Source of the DNA: Bacteroidota bacterium
GTDB taxonomy: Bacteria; Bacteroidota; Bacteroidia; Chitinophagales; Chitinophagaceae
Direction of reading: 5' to 3'
NCBI GenBank assembly: GCA_947454025.1
Contig: CANGIZ010000010.1
Coordinates: 1-44,761 of the forward strand
DNA: 44,761 nucleotides
Shown piece by piece: positions 23,876-32,818 of the stretch (within the stretch, counting starts at the first letter, position 1; every line of letters starts with the position of its first letter). The notes under the pieces are model-generated. The model saw only the letters and a list, made by a program, of their open reading frames with translations. It did no database searches and was not told the origin of the DNA. A program made the translations under genes and the position numbers.

Positions 23876-26254
23876 TTATTTCAATAATTTAGCATCAAAT
23901 AGCTTCAAAATTCTTTTGTACTCATCCGCCCAGCTGCTTGGCTCCACAAATCCATGATCCTCCATTGGGTAGGAAGCTAGCTCCCAATTGTCTTTTCCTA
24001 ATTCAATCAATTTTTGTGCTAAACGTACTGCATCCTGATAATGTACATTCACATCAATCATGCCATGGCAAATCAATAAATTGTTTTTTAAACCTGCAGC
24101 AAAATTAATAGGAGAGGAACGTGCGTATGCTATGCTGTCGGTTGCTGGCTCATTTAAGATATCCGAAGTATAACCATGGTTATAATGTGCCCAATCAGTT
24201 ACAGGTCTTAATGCAGCGCCAGCTTTGATAATATTTGGTTGCGTAAATAAAGCCATTAAAGTCATAAAGCCTCCATAACTTCCACCGTACATGCCAATGT
24301 GTGCACTATCAATGCCTAAATTATTTACTAAATATTTTGCTGCATCTACTTCATCATCCAAATCTTTGCCACCCATATATCTATAAATGCCAGTTCTCCA
24401 ATCTCTGCCATAACCAGCACTTCCTCTGTAGTCAATATCAATAACCGTATAACCTTTGTCGGCCAATAAATTATTAAACATGTATTCACGTGGGTAGTTA
24501 TTGCTCCATCCAAAATGTACATTTTGTAAATAACCCGCTCCATGTACAAATATTACTGCTGCATTGTTTTTGGTACCAGCTTTAGGTTCGTATAAACGCG
24601 CAAAAATAGGTTGGCCGTCTCTTGCAGTGATTGTAAAAATTTTATTTTCTCTCCAAGGGTATTGTTTAAATTCATCACTAGCTCCTTTAAAAGTTACTTG
24701 ACTTGTTGAAGTAGTATTTTTATTTTCCTGAATAAACAATTCCCAAGGTTTATTAATGTAAGAATAACGATAAGCAATTGTCTTTTCATCAGGAGCCATA
24801 CTTACTTCGTATGTGCCCACTTTGTTGGTTATTTTTTCTTTTGATGATCCGTCTATATTTAACTTATACCAGTTTTGTTGACCAGGGTGCACTTCATTGC
24901 TTAAAATATAAAATGCTTTTTTGTTTTTAGTTAATACAGCATCTTGTATTTCATAGTTGCCTTTGGTTAATGCAACTGTATTATGTGTATTTACATCGTA
25001 GGTATACAAATGAGAGTAGCCAGTTTGTTCACTTTGAAAATAAAAACTATGGTCATTGATCCAGCCTGCCACTGAACGGTAAGGACTATTACCAGGACCG
25101 CCCACCCAAGCCTCGTCTCTTTGACGATTGATTAAACTTAGTTTTGCAGTGGTTGGATCTAATTGCATCAACCAGCGATCTTTGTTGTCAACCGATCTTA
25201 TGTCTACGATGGCAATATCGTTTGACTCATTCCAATACACTTCGTTGATCCATAATTTTCTTGCAATTGTTTTTTTCTCATTAACCTCTTGTTGTTTTGC
25301 GTAGTCTTTTACATAGTCGGGTTTATCAAAACTGCCAGGAATAGAGTCTAGAGAAATTACATAAGTTGTATCCGTTATTTTATTGTAGATATAAGAAACA
25401 GTACTGCCTTGACCATGACCTACTTTTTCACGACCTTGAATATCGGTGGTATAGCCTGACTCTGTTACATAGGATGGAACGATGGTGGTTTTAGATGCAT
25501 CGGGTGTGAATAGGGTATACAATATAAAAGAACCAGATGCGCTCGCTTCCACAGCTGTTAATTGTTTATCACCAATTACAATTGCTTTTGCAATGGCTTT
25601 TTCTTTATTGGCTTCTAAGAAATTATCTCTTGCTTCTTTTTTCTTTTTGCGCCACTGTAAAACAGATGAATTATTTAAAGATTGATTTTGTAAAAATAGA
25701 TCCTGTGCATTGCCATTTTGTTTTGCTGCTTTGTCTGCTTCTTTTACAAAATTGGTCAATTGTTTGGTGAGTCCCGTTTTCATTTGCCAAGCAAATAGGT
25801 TTTTGTTTTTATGGTATACTACCCACTCGTCATTGTTGATAAAACTCGGATTGCTTTCTTGCTCTTCGGTCTGCGTAATTGGTATTGTATTCCCGTTGAT
25901 GGTGTTTAACAAGTATATGTCGCCTTTGTAATTATAAACAATCTGCGTGTAATTTTTATTGTAAACACCTGCGTTAATAGCTTTATACCTTAAAGCCTCG
26001 TTGTAAGTTAATTTTTCGGTTTGCTTACTATTTAATTTATAGATATAAAATGAGTCAGCCATATTTTTGTCGGGATTCCAACTAAATATAACAGCTTTGC
26101 TATCCCATGTCCAGCTGATATTACTTGGAGATGCACCGATCCATTTAATATCCTTCATTATTTTTTCTACTGTTAAGCTAGCATCATTTGCATTTTGTGC
26201 AAAACTGCTTATACTTACTAATAATAAAAAAGTGCCAATCAATTTTTTCATCAT
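23876..26254 (-). CDS. S9-family (prolyl oligopeptidase/DPP IV-like) serine peptidase
   Basis: The 792-residue exported peptidase has a signal peptide (MMKKLIGTFLLLVSISSFAQ). It has an N-terminal beta-propeller (about 40-530, with SWNPDKN- and TWDSKAV-like blades) and a C-terminal alpha/beta hydrolase. The nucleophile is Ser659 in GGSYGG, the acid is in HGMIDVNVHYQD (near 730) and the base His is in MEDHGFVEPSSW (near 770). Family members remove dipeptides or cut after Pro or Ala in oligopeptides. The start could be either of the two adjacent Met codons. It lies three bases after the amidohydrolase gene and eight before the small secreted protein, and fits extracellular or periplasmic peptide breakdown. 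Confidence 0.93.
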   Translation of the reverse strand: MMKKLIGTFLLLVSISSFAQNANDASLTVEKIMKDIKWIGASPSNISWTWDSKAVIFSWNPDKNMADSFYIYKLNSKQTEKLTYNEALRYKAINAGVYNKNYTQIVYNYKGDIYLLNTINGNTIPITQTEEQESNPSFINNDEWVVYHKNKNLFAWQMKTGLTKQLTNFVKEADKAAKQNGNAQDLFLQNQSLNNSSVLQWRKKKKEARDNFLEANKEKAIAKAIVIGDKQLTAVEASASGSFILYTLFTPDASKTTIVPSYVTESGYTTDIQGREKVGHGQGSTVSYIYNKITDTTYVISLDSIPGSFDKPDYVKDYAKQQEVNEKKTIARKLWINEVYWNESNDIAIVDIRSVDNKDRWLMQLDPTTAKLSLINRQRDEAWVGGPGNSPYRSVAGWINDHSFYFQSEQTGYSHLYTYDVNTHNTVALTKGNYEIQDAVLTKNKKAFYILSNEVHPGQQNWYKLNIDGSSKEKITNKVGTYEVSMAPDEKTIAYRYSYINKPWELFIQENKNTTSTSQVTFKGASDEFKQYPWRENKIFTITARDGQPIFARLYEPKAGTKNNAAVIFVHGAGYLQNVHFGWSNNYPREYMFNNLLADKGYTVIDIDYRGSAGYGRDWRTGIYRYMGGKDLDDEVDAAKYLVNNLGIDSAHIGMYGGSYGGFMTLMALFTQPNIIKAGAALRPVTDWAHYNHGYTSDILNEPATDSIAYARSSPINFAAGLKNNLLICHGMIDVNVHYQDAVRLAQKLIELGKDNWELASYPMEDHGFVEPSSWADEYKRILKLFDAKLLK

Positions 26255-26257
26255 ATT

Positions 26258-27538
26258 TTATTTTTTATAAACGACTCCATTTTTCATTACGAATTGTACC
26301 TGCTCTAAGCTGGTAATATCCTCCAAAGGATTAGTTAGCACTGCAATAATATCCGCTTTTTTCCCAGCTTTAATCGAGCCGGTTTTTTCTTTAATGCCTA
26401 TTAAATCGGCAGCATTAATAGTAGCTGCTTGTATTGCACCCATTGGGCTTAATCCAAAACGCGTCATCCATTTAAATTGTCTGCCATTCCAACCATGAGG
26501 GTATACACCCGCATCGGTGCCATATGCGATTTTTACACCCGCTTCAACTGCTTTTTGAAAATTCTCCCTTTGTAACTTACCAACCATCTTTTCCTTATTG
26601 ATAATTTTTTCGGGATAGCCCAGCTTTGCATATTCCGATAAAATGTATTCATCATCATAAACGTCCGATACTAAGTAAGTGCCATGTTCCTTCATTAATT
26701 GAATGCCTTCAGCATCCACCAAACTACCATGCTCCACTGATGCAACACCTGCTTTTACAGCCATCTTAATGGCTTCAGCTCCATGTGCATGTGCCGCTGC
26801 TTTGCGTCCCCACATTTTAGCTTCACTTACAATGGCATTCATTTCCTCCTGTGTATATTGCGGAGCACCTACACTTTCTTCCTCACTTAATACACCAGCA
26901 CTGGCTCCAAATTTGATCACATCGGCACCATTTTTAACATTATATCTTACTTGTTCTCTTACAGCTTCAACACCATTGGCAATGCCCGACAATCCTTTGG
27001 GTAAATTAAATTCCAAATAAGGCGAGAATCCATTTAAATCACCATGACTACCAGTTGAACCAATAAATACGGTAGCTGCATAGATATTGGGGCCCACTAC
27101 ATCACCGTTGTTTATTGCATTTCTTAAAGCAATGTCTACTAAACCTGGTGCCCCTAAATCACGTACAGTTGTAAAGCCAGCTTCCAATGTTTTTTTAGCA
27201 TAAACATGCGCAGTAACTGCAACATCTACAGCCGATTTTCTAAAAATGTCGCCATAATAATCGCCACTAGGTTGGCCGGTAATATGCGTATGACAATCAA
27301 TTAACCCAGGAAGTACAGTGTATTTAGAAAGATCAATCACATTTGCATCCTTTGGAATTGAAATAGAACTCGCCACTTGAATAATACTATCGTGGCGAAT
27401 TAATATCATTTGATTGGTTACAACTTTTCCGGTTTCTACATCAATCAACTTGCCTGCTTTTATAATGGTTGTTGTGTTTTGAGCAAATCCATTTGCCATT
27501 GCCATTAACAAGCATATTGTTCCGAAAATTTTACGCAT
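26258..27538 (-). CDS. Exported amidohydrolase (imidazolonepropionase/prolidase-like)
   Basis: A 426-residue metal-dependent amidohydrolase with a signal peptide (MRKIFGTICLLMAMANGFAQ). Metal-site residues are visible: HTH in LIDCHTHITG (about 83-87), the ADVIKFGASAG segment with the bridging Lys near 217, two further His in AAAHAHGAEAI and VASVEHGSLVD (near 250 and 270), and the Asp in AYGTDAGVYPHGW near 343. This group (COG1228-like) includes enzymes that hydrolyse Xaa-Pro or Xaa-Arg/Lys dipeptides and N-acyl amino acids. Lying between two exported serine peptidases, a dipeptidase role is the best guess; imidazolonepropionase is unlikely because the protein is exported and has no hut neighbours. 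Confidence 0.88.
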   Translation of the reverse strand: MRKIFGTICLLMAMANGFAQNTTTIIKAGKLIDVETGKVVTNQMILIRHDSIIQVASSISIPKDANVIDLSKYTVLPGLIDCHTHITGQPSGDYYGDIFRKSAVDVAVTAHVYAKKTLEAGFTTVRDLGAPGLVDIALRNAINNGDVVGPNIYAATVFIGSTGSHGDLNGFSPYLEFNLPKGLSGIANGVEAVREQVRYNVKNGADVIKFGASAGVLSEEESVGAPQYTQEEMNAIVSEAKMWGRKAAAHAHGAEAIKMAVKAGVASVEHGSLVDAEGIQLMKEHGTYLVSDVYDDEYILSEYAKLGYPEKIINKEKMVGKLQRENFQKAVEAGVKIAYGTDAGVYPHGWNGRQFKWMTRFGLSPMGAIQAATINAADLIGIKEKTGSIKAGKKADIIAVLTNPLEDITSLEQVQFVMKNGVVYKK

Positions 27539-27591
27539 ATTTTTTATTTATTGTACTTAATTTATAAACCCTATTTATAACCCTTGATCGA

Positions 27592-29130
27592 TTATTTTAA
27601 TCCTGCATTTTCTTTAATAAAATCAGTCACGTCTTTTTTATAGGCAGTTGCCGATGCAGGGTGTACATACATCATATGGCCTGCTTCGTAATATTTCATT
27701 TTCACATTTGCTTGAATTTTTTCTTCTAAGCCCATATGTTCAAATGTATACTCAGTGCCATAAAAAGGAGTTGCTAAATCATAATAGCCGTTTAATACCA
27801 ATACTTTTAAATTTGGATTCTTTGTCATTGCATCAGCTAAATCAATAGCCGTATTAGGTGTAGCTGCATCACCAAATCCACTTGTATTGTGTTTCCAATC
27901 CCATTTAAAACCTGGCAAGCTACTTGCAGAAACTCGGTAGGTTAAATTTTTATTTACTTTTAATTCAGTATAATAGTAATTTAAAAATGCTGCAATATAA
28001 CTAGGACTTAATGAAGCACTTTGCGGATCATATGCAGCGCTTTCGCTCAATAAATCGGGACTGAATCCTTTGTATCTCGAATCCAAGCGGCCGGTCGTTA
28101 AATGTTCGTCTCTTAATAATTCTTGACAAAACTGACCTTGCTTCACTCTTAGGTTTGCTTTTAGCAAATAGTCAGCACTCAATCCTGTGAAATAAGTTAA
28201 TTGTTTTGCTAAATTTTCTTTTTCGGATTTCGTTAATTTACTTCCTTTCATTAAAGCTAGAGTATAAGGACCTTCGGCAAATGCACGTGCTTCTTTTAAA
28301 TATTCCACCAAGCTATTGGGCTTATTGGCAATTTTATTGTGATACCAAGCAGTTGCAGCATAGGCAGGTAAGTTAATTACATAAGAAAGATCATCGCCAT
28401 CTTGAAAAGTTAAGGTTCTTAAATCCAATACCGATGAAACCAATACAATACCATTTAATGCAATGCCGGCGTTTTGTAAATATTTACCAACAGCAGCACT
28501 ACGCATGGTACCATAGCTTTCGCCTAATAAAAATTTTGGAGAATTTAAACGATCATTGTCAATTAAGTATTGTTTTACAAAATCACCCACCGATTTTAAA
28601 TCGCCATTTACACTCCAGTATTCTTCGTTTTTAGATTTACCAATTGCACGACTAATACCCGTGCCAATTGGGTCAATCATTACAATATCGGTATTGTCTA
28701 AAATACTGTATTGGTTGTCCTCTACTTTATAAGGTGCAGCTAAATTATCGCTAGGGTCATTCACCACAACACGCTTTGGGCCCATTACGCCCATGTGCAA
28801 CCACATAGAGGAAGAACCCGGACCGCCGTTGTAAGAAAAAGTAATAGGGCGTTTGTTAGCATCTTCGCCATCCTTTGTATAAGCTGTGTAACCAAAGAAC
28901 GCAATAGGCTCGTCAATATTATTTCTTAAAATCAATGCACCTGCTGTTGCAGTATAATTAATGGTTTTGCCTCCAATCACTACACTATGTTTAGTAACAG
29001 ATTTTTCTTCTTTTGTTACAGTTGTGTTTGTTTCTTTTGCATTTTCTTTAGTGGCATCTTGTGCAATTACAGCAGTGGATGTTACACTTGCTGCGAAAGT
29101 AATGAAGGCCATTTTTCTTAAGCTAATCAT
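27592..29130 (-). CDS. S10-family serine carboxypeptidase
   Basis: The 512-residue exported peptidase starts with MISLRKMAFITFAASVTSTAVIAQ. It has the carboxypeptidase Y-type fold: NGGPGSSSMWLHMG oxyanion loop (about 101-114), nucleophile Ser205 in GESYGTMRS, an Asp in LNGYYDLATPF (near 448) and His in YEAGHMMYVHP (near 490). The short Lys/Thr/Glu-rich stretch after the signal (about 25-45) is probably a linker. S10 enzymes remove C-terminal residues from peptides at acidic pH; they are common in fungi and plants but also occur in Bacteroidota. It is the first gene of the seven-gene operon. The upstream 271-base gap holds no clear -7 box for it, and the 53 bases after it contain no terminator hairpin. 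Confidence 0.93.
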   Translation of the reverse strand: MISLRKMAFITFAASVTSTAVIAQDATKENAKETNTTVTKEEKSVTKHSVVIGGKTINYTATAGALILRNNIDEPIAFFGYTAYTKDGEDANKRPITFSYNGGPGSSSMWLHMGVMGPKRVVVNDPSDNLAAPYKVEDNQYSILDNTDIVMIDPIGTGISRAIGKSKNEEYWSVNGDLKSVGDFVKQYLIDNDRLNSPKFLLGESYGTMRSAAVGKYLQNAGIALNGIVLVSSVLDLRTLTFQDGDDLSYVINLPAYAATAWYHNKIANKPNSLVEYLKEARAFAEGPYTLALMKGSKLTKSEKENLAKQLTYFTGLSADYLLKANLRVKQGQFCQELLRDEHLTTGRLDSRYKGFSPDLLSESAAYDPQSASLSPSYIAAFLNYYYTELKVNKNLTYRVSASSLPGFKWDWKHNTSGFGDAATPNTAIDLADAMTKNPNLKVLVLNGYYDLATPFYGTEYTFEHMGLEEKIQANVKMKYYEAGHMMYVHPASATAYKKDVTDFIKENAGLK

Positions 29131-29401
29131 AAGTTGTTATTTTAGTTGTAATTGGATATTATCTATTTAAATAAAGAATTCCTAAGCTATTCATTTTTTT
29201 GCATTTTTTTGCTGTAATGGGATGAATTGCAATTGAATGTGAATGATTTGTGTATATCAATTTGTTATCTAGCAGTTATTCAATATGAACCCAATATTAA
29301 GTTCCTTAATTAGTAAGCAATTTGCCTCTTATATCTAGCTCCTTTACATTAAACCGTTTTAACTTCGCGTCAGATTTTTCTGGTTATATAAAACCTATTC
29401 A
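29131..29401. other. Divergent intergenic region between the peptidase operon and the OprB-like porin
   Basis: This 271-base AT-rich gap must hold promoters for both directions. No good TAnnTTTG is seen for the peptidase operon. For the porin, TAACTTCG at 29360-29367 has one mismatch and lies about 34 bases before its ATG. A perfect tandem repeat of CATTTTTTTG (29192-29201, 29202-29211) is the only other structure noticed. Confidence 0.45.
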
Positions 29402-30742
29402 ATGAGACAGTTATGCATTTTTTTATTAGGGGTATTGGGGGTTGTATGCGTACATGCGCAAGCAAATGAGCAGTCAGATACTAGTAAGTATAGCTACCAT
29501 TTTCAATTAACAGCGATTAATCAGTCACATACTTCTTTTCCAGTAAAATATGCTGGAACAAATAGTTTGACACATGAATCAGAAAGTAATAAATTATCAC
29601 TCACTTCGACACTGTTTTTAGGGACGCCTTTATGGAAAAATGCTTCTTTATATTTTAATCCAGAAATCACCGGAGGCCAGGGCTTAAGTGGCTCAAAAGG
29701 AATTGCTGGATTTACCAATGGGGAAACATTCAGAATCGGAACTACTGCACCAGTTTTATATGTAGCAAGATTATTTTTTCGACAAAATATTGCATTGCCC
29801 AATACTGAATATGAATGGGTTGCTGATGATGTGAATCAGGTGAAAGAAAAATTACCTACTTCAAGAATATCCATTCATGCTGGTAAAATGAGTTTGTCCG
29901 ATTATTTTGATCGTAATAGTTATAGTCATGATCCACGAGGACAATTTTTAAACTGGTCATTAATGAGCAATGGGGGTTGGGATTATCCTGCCGATACGAG
30001 AGGCTATACGCAAGCGCTTGTTGTTGAACTCATTAAACCAACATGGGCAATTAGAGTATCCACTGCCATGGTGCCCTTAAAAGCAAATGGATTACAATTG
30101 GATGGAAATATTTTAAAAGCGCATTCTGAAACCATCGAATTAGAGAAAAAATGGAGTTTGAATGGAAGGTCTGGAACGATACGCCTGCTTGGTTTTCATA
30201 CACTTTCACAAGCCCCCACTTATTTAAAAACAGTTGCACAAGTTAAGTTAGGGGATAGCAGTAGTGTAGATGTGTATAGTGGTCAGAAAGCTTGGGGCAT
30301 TTATGGTGGATTGAAATATGGATTTGGGATGAATGTGGAACAATCTTTTTCAAATACAGTTGGTGGATTTTTTAAAGCAAGTTGGAATGATGGTAAAACA
30401 GCAACTTGGGCATTCACCGAAATTGACAATAGTGTAAGTGCAGGAATTCAAGTATTGGGAAATGCTTGGAATAGGCCTAATGATAATTTGGGAATTGCAC
30501 ATGTAATGAATGGTATTTCAAAAGACCATCAAGCCTTTTTAAAAGCTGGATTAAATGGATTTATGATTGGTGATGGAAATTTAAATTATGCTCCTGAATC
30601 AATTACCGAACTGTATTACAAAGCAAGACTAACAAAATCATTTTGGCTTTCTGCCGATTATCAATTGGTTTTTAATCCGGCGTATAATAACGATAGTGGT
30701 TCCGTAAATGTTTTTGCCATAAGAGGGCATGTAGAATTTTAA
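29402..30742 (+). CDS. OprB-family carbohydrate porin
   Basis: The 446-residue outer-membrane barrel protein begins with a signal peptide (MRQLCIFLLGVLGVVCVHAQ). The segment ISIHAGKMSLSDYFDRNSY (about 158-176) and the following DPRGQFLNWSLMSNGGWDYPADTRGY are strongly reminiscent of OprB/porB carbohydrate-selective porins, which lets sugars diffuse across the outer membrane. Alternating beta-strand patterns run to the C-terminal strand NVFAIRGHVEF, which ends in Phe as is usual for outer-membrane barrels. It is 11 bases upstream of the SDR gene, so the two are probably co-transcribed. Actual substrate specificity cannot be read. Confidence 0.85.
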   Translation: MRQLCIFLLGVLGVVCVHAQANEQSDTSKYSYHFQLTAINQSHTSFPVKYAGTNSLTHESESNKLSLTSTLFLGTPLWKNASLYFNPEITGGQGLSGSKGIAGFTNGETFRIGTTAPVLYVARLFFRQNIALPNTEYEWVADDVNQVKEKLPTSRISIHAGKMSLSDYFDRNSYSHDPRGQFLNWSLMSNGGWDYPADTRGYTQALVVELIKPTWAIRVSTAMVPLKANGLQLDGNILKAHSETIELEKKWSLNGRSGTIRLLGFHTLSQAPTYLKTVAQVKLGDSSSVDVYSGQKAWGIYGGLKYGFGMNVEQSFSNTVGGFFKASWNDGKTATWAFTEIDNSVSAGIQVLGNAWNRPNDNLGIAHVMNGISKDHQAFLKAGLNGFMIGDGNLNYAPESITELYYKARLTKSFWLSADYQLVFNPAYNNDSGSVNVFAIRGHVEF

Positions 30743-30753
30743 AATTTATAATT

Positions 30754-31590
30754 ATGAATAAAGTATGGTTTATAACAGGATGCTCAACAGGTTTTGGGCG
30801 TTACTTAGCAATAGAAGCGCTAGCTAAAGGCTATAAAGTAGTGGTAGCGGCGCGCAATACGAATGATGTGCAGGATATTGTAGCTAATTATCCAAATACA
30901 TCTTTGGTTGTAAAATTAGATGTAACCATTGCCGATCAAATTAAAGAAGCAGTGGCTGCAGCTATGGAAAAGTTTGGTCAAATTGATGTGTTGGTAAATA
31001 ATGCAGGTATTGGTTATTTTGGCGCCATTGAAGAAAGTGAGGAAGCCGAAGTGCGCCGTATGTTTGAAATTAATGTATTTGGTTTAGCGCATATGACGCA
31101 AGCTGTTTTACCATTTATGCGTAAACAAAGAAGCGGTCATATTTTAAATATTGCATCCATTGGTGGTTTGCGATCTTTCCCAGGTGTAGGGTTTTACAAT
31201 GCTACTAAATATGCCGTAGATGGTTTGAGCGAGTCCTTAAGTAAGGAAGTTGCTCCTTTAGGCATTAAGGTAACGATTGTAGCGCCAAGTGGATTTAGAA
31301 CCGATTGGGCAGGACGTTCTGCAAATGATAGTAAAATAGTGATTGAAGATTATGCAAGCACAGCTGGAAAAAATAAAGGAGACATTCGAGGATATAGTGG
31401 CAACCAGCCCGGTGATCCGGTACGTGCAGCAAAAGCCATGATTCAGGTAGTTGAATCTGAAAATCCACCACTGCGTTTATTATTAGGCGTTGCAGCATTA
31501 AAAGGAGCAAGGCTTAAATTAGATGAATTAAAGCATGATTTTGATACTTGGGCTGAAGTAAGTGAAGGCGCAGACTTTCCTAAAGACTAA
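30754..31590 (+). CDS. Short-chain dehydrogenase/reductase
   Basis: This 278-residue NAD(P)-dependent oxidoreductase of the classical SDR family carries the cofactor loop TGCSTGFG (about 8-15), NNAGIGYFGAI (about 82-92), the catalytic serine in NIASIGG (about 132-138) and the YxxxK pair at Tyr148 and Lys152. It is slightly longer than the usual 250, resembling the group of SDR enzymes with a C-terminal extension acting on ketones, aldehydes or steroids. The substrate is unknown. It follows the porin gene by 11 bases and is convergent with the tRNA-Asp gene, with a hairpin terminator between them. Confidence 0.9.
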   Translation: MNKVWFITGCSTGFGRYLAIEALAKGYKVVVAARNTNDVQDIVANYPNTSLVVKLDVTIADQIKEAVAAAMEKFGQIDVLVNNAGIGYFGAIEESEEAEVRRMFEINVFGLAHMTQAVLPFMRKQRSGHILNIASIGGLRSFPGVGFYNATKYAVDGLSESLSKEVAPLGIKVTIVAPSGFRTDWAGRSANDSKIVIEDYASTAGKNKGDIRGYSGNQPGDPVRAAKAMIQVVESENPPLRLLLGVAALKGARLKLDELKHDFDTWAEVSEGADFPKD

Positions 31591-31605
31591 ATAACCCTAT
31601 ACAAC

Positions 31606-31639
31606 GAAAAAGCCCCTAGCTAATTAAAGTAGGGGCTTT
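31606..31639 (-). terminator. Intrinsic terminator of tRNA-Asp (also partly usable by the SDR transcript)
   Basis: A 10-bp stem (AAAGCCCCTA / TAGGGGCTTT, 31609-31618 / 30-39) is followed on the minus strand by five Ts immediately downstream of the tRNA 3' end. On the plus strand the T run is only three, so it is weaker for the SDR gene. Confidence 0.85.
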
Positions 31640-31642
31640 CTG

Positions 31643-31716
31643 CGGACCGGACGGGACTCGAACCCGCGACCTCCGCCGTGACAGGGCGGCATTCTAACCA
31701 ACTGAACTACCGATCC
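31643..31716 (-). tRNA. tRNA-Asp (anticodon GTC)
   Basis: The minus strand folds as a 74-base tRNA: acceptor GGATCGG / CCGGTCC with one U-G pair, D arm with AGTTCAGTTGGTTAGA, anticodon arm CCGCC-CTGTCAC-GGCGG giving GTC (Asp), T arm GCGGGTTCGAGTCCCGT and discriminator G. CCA is not encoded. It stands alone, with a -7 promoter box about 30 bases upstream and a terminator directly downstream. Confidence 0.97.
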
Positions 31717-31744
31717 AAGAACTTCCATTAACGTTTCCGTTTCC

Positions 31745-31758
31745 GGGTTGCAAAGATA
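31745..31758 (-). promoter_or_regulatory. Promoter core of tRNA-Asp
   Basis: TATCTTTGCAACCC on the minus strand contains a perfect TAnnTTTG (31758-31751) about 35 bases before the mature tRNA 5' end. The same 14 bases recur before the infA start at the right edge of the window. Confidence 0.7.
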
Positions 31759-31806
31759 AGGGGAAAGAAGTTTTTTAAACAAATCTTTTATTAAAAATTG
31801 TTGTAT

Positions 31807-31814
31807 TATTTTTA
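31807..31814 (+). promoter_or_regulatory. Possible promoter -7 element of accA-dapA
   Basis: TATTTTTA differs from TAnnTTTG only at the last base and ends 17 bases before the accA ATG, the usual distance for other genes in this window. Confidence 0.4.
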
Positions 31815-31831
31815 CAGCCCAAACTAACATT

Positions 31832-32806
31832 ATGCCAGAATACCCTAATAGACAGTTTTTGGAATTTGAGCAACCTATTAAAGAGTTGTATGAGCAAATA
31901 GATGCAACTAAGAAGTTAGCGGAAAAGAACCCTAAAATTGATCTTTCTGCAACCTTAAAACAACTAGAACAATCTATCGTAGATAAGCGTAAAGCCCTTA
32001 CTGAGACGCTATCTCCGTGGCAAAGAGTTCAATTAAGTCGTCATCCTGACCGCCCATATACCTTAAAATATATTCACCTCATGTGTGACAAGTTTATTGA
32101 GTTACATGGGGATAGAAATGTGAAGGACGATAAGGCGATGGTGGGTGGTTTTACCGAATTAAACGGCCAAACGGTGATGATGATTGGTCAGCAAAAGGGT
32201 AGTAATACCAAGGCGCGTCAAATGAGAAACTTTGGTATGGCGAACCCCGAAGGCTACCGAAAAGCCCTAAGATTAATGAAATTGGCCGAAAAATTCAATA
32301 AACCGGTGGTTTGTTTGATTGATACTCCAGGTGCTTTCCCAGGTTTAGAAGCAGAAGAAAGAGGCCAAGGAGAAGCCATTGCGCGAAATATTTATGAAAT
32401 GATTCGCTTACAAGTGCCTATTATTATTTGTATTATTGGAGAAGGAGCTAGTGGTGGTGCATTAGGTATTGGTGTTGGTGACAAGACTTTAATGATGGAA
32501 AATACTTGGTATACGGTTATCTCTCCTGAAAGTTGTAGTTCTATATTATGGAGAAGCTGGGATAAAAAAGAATTGGCTGCTGAGCAATTAAAATTAACAG
32601 CGAACGACATGAAAGGTTTTGGATTAATTGATGAAATTGTATCCGAGCCTTATGGTGGCGCACATTGGAGTTATGAGGAAGCAGCTGAAAAATTAAAGGC
32701 GCAAATTATCAAAGCTTTGAATGAAGTAAAAGATATTGCACCTGCAACAAGAGTTGAGAATAGAATTGAAAAATATAGTAAAATGGGCTTCTTCGAGGAA
32801 GCATAA
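31832..32806 (+). CDS. accA: Acetyl-CoA carboxylase carboxyltransferase subunit alpha
   Basis: The 324-residue protein is of normal AccA length. With AccD it transfers the carboxyl group from biotin carrier to acetyl-CoA, giving malonyl-CoA for fatty-acid synthesis. Typical stretches are [15 protein letters not shown] at the N-terminus, [12 protein letters not shown] (about 70-81), [49 protein letters not shown] (about 153-181, crotonase-fold core) and [12 protein letters not shown] (about 203-214, oxyanion-hole glycines). It is followed after 12 bases by dapA, so both are probably one transcript ended by the terminator at 33726. Confidence 0.97.
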   Translation: MPEYPNRQFLEFEQPIKELYEQIDATKKLAEKNPKIDLSATLKQLEQSIVDKRKALTETLSPWQRVQLSRHPDRPYTLKYIHLMCDKFIELHGDRNVKDDKAMVGGFTELNGQTVMMIGQQKGSNTKARQMRNFGMANPEGYRKALRLMKLAEKFNKPVVCLIDTPGAFPGLEAEERGQGEAIARNIYEMIRLQVPIIICIIGEGASGGALGIGVGDKTLMMENTWYTVISPESCSSILWRSWDKKELAAEQLKLTANDMKGFGLIDEIVSEPYGGAHWSYEEAAEKLKAQIIKALNEVKDIAPATRVENRIEKYSKMGFFEEA

Positions 32807-32818
32807 TTAGAACAACAC

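Noticed and set aside
31624-31830. A minus-strand open frame of 68 codons near tRNA-Asp.
   Set aside because: It is the tRNA and its flanks read as protein.
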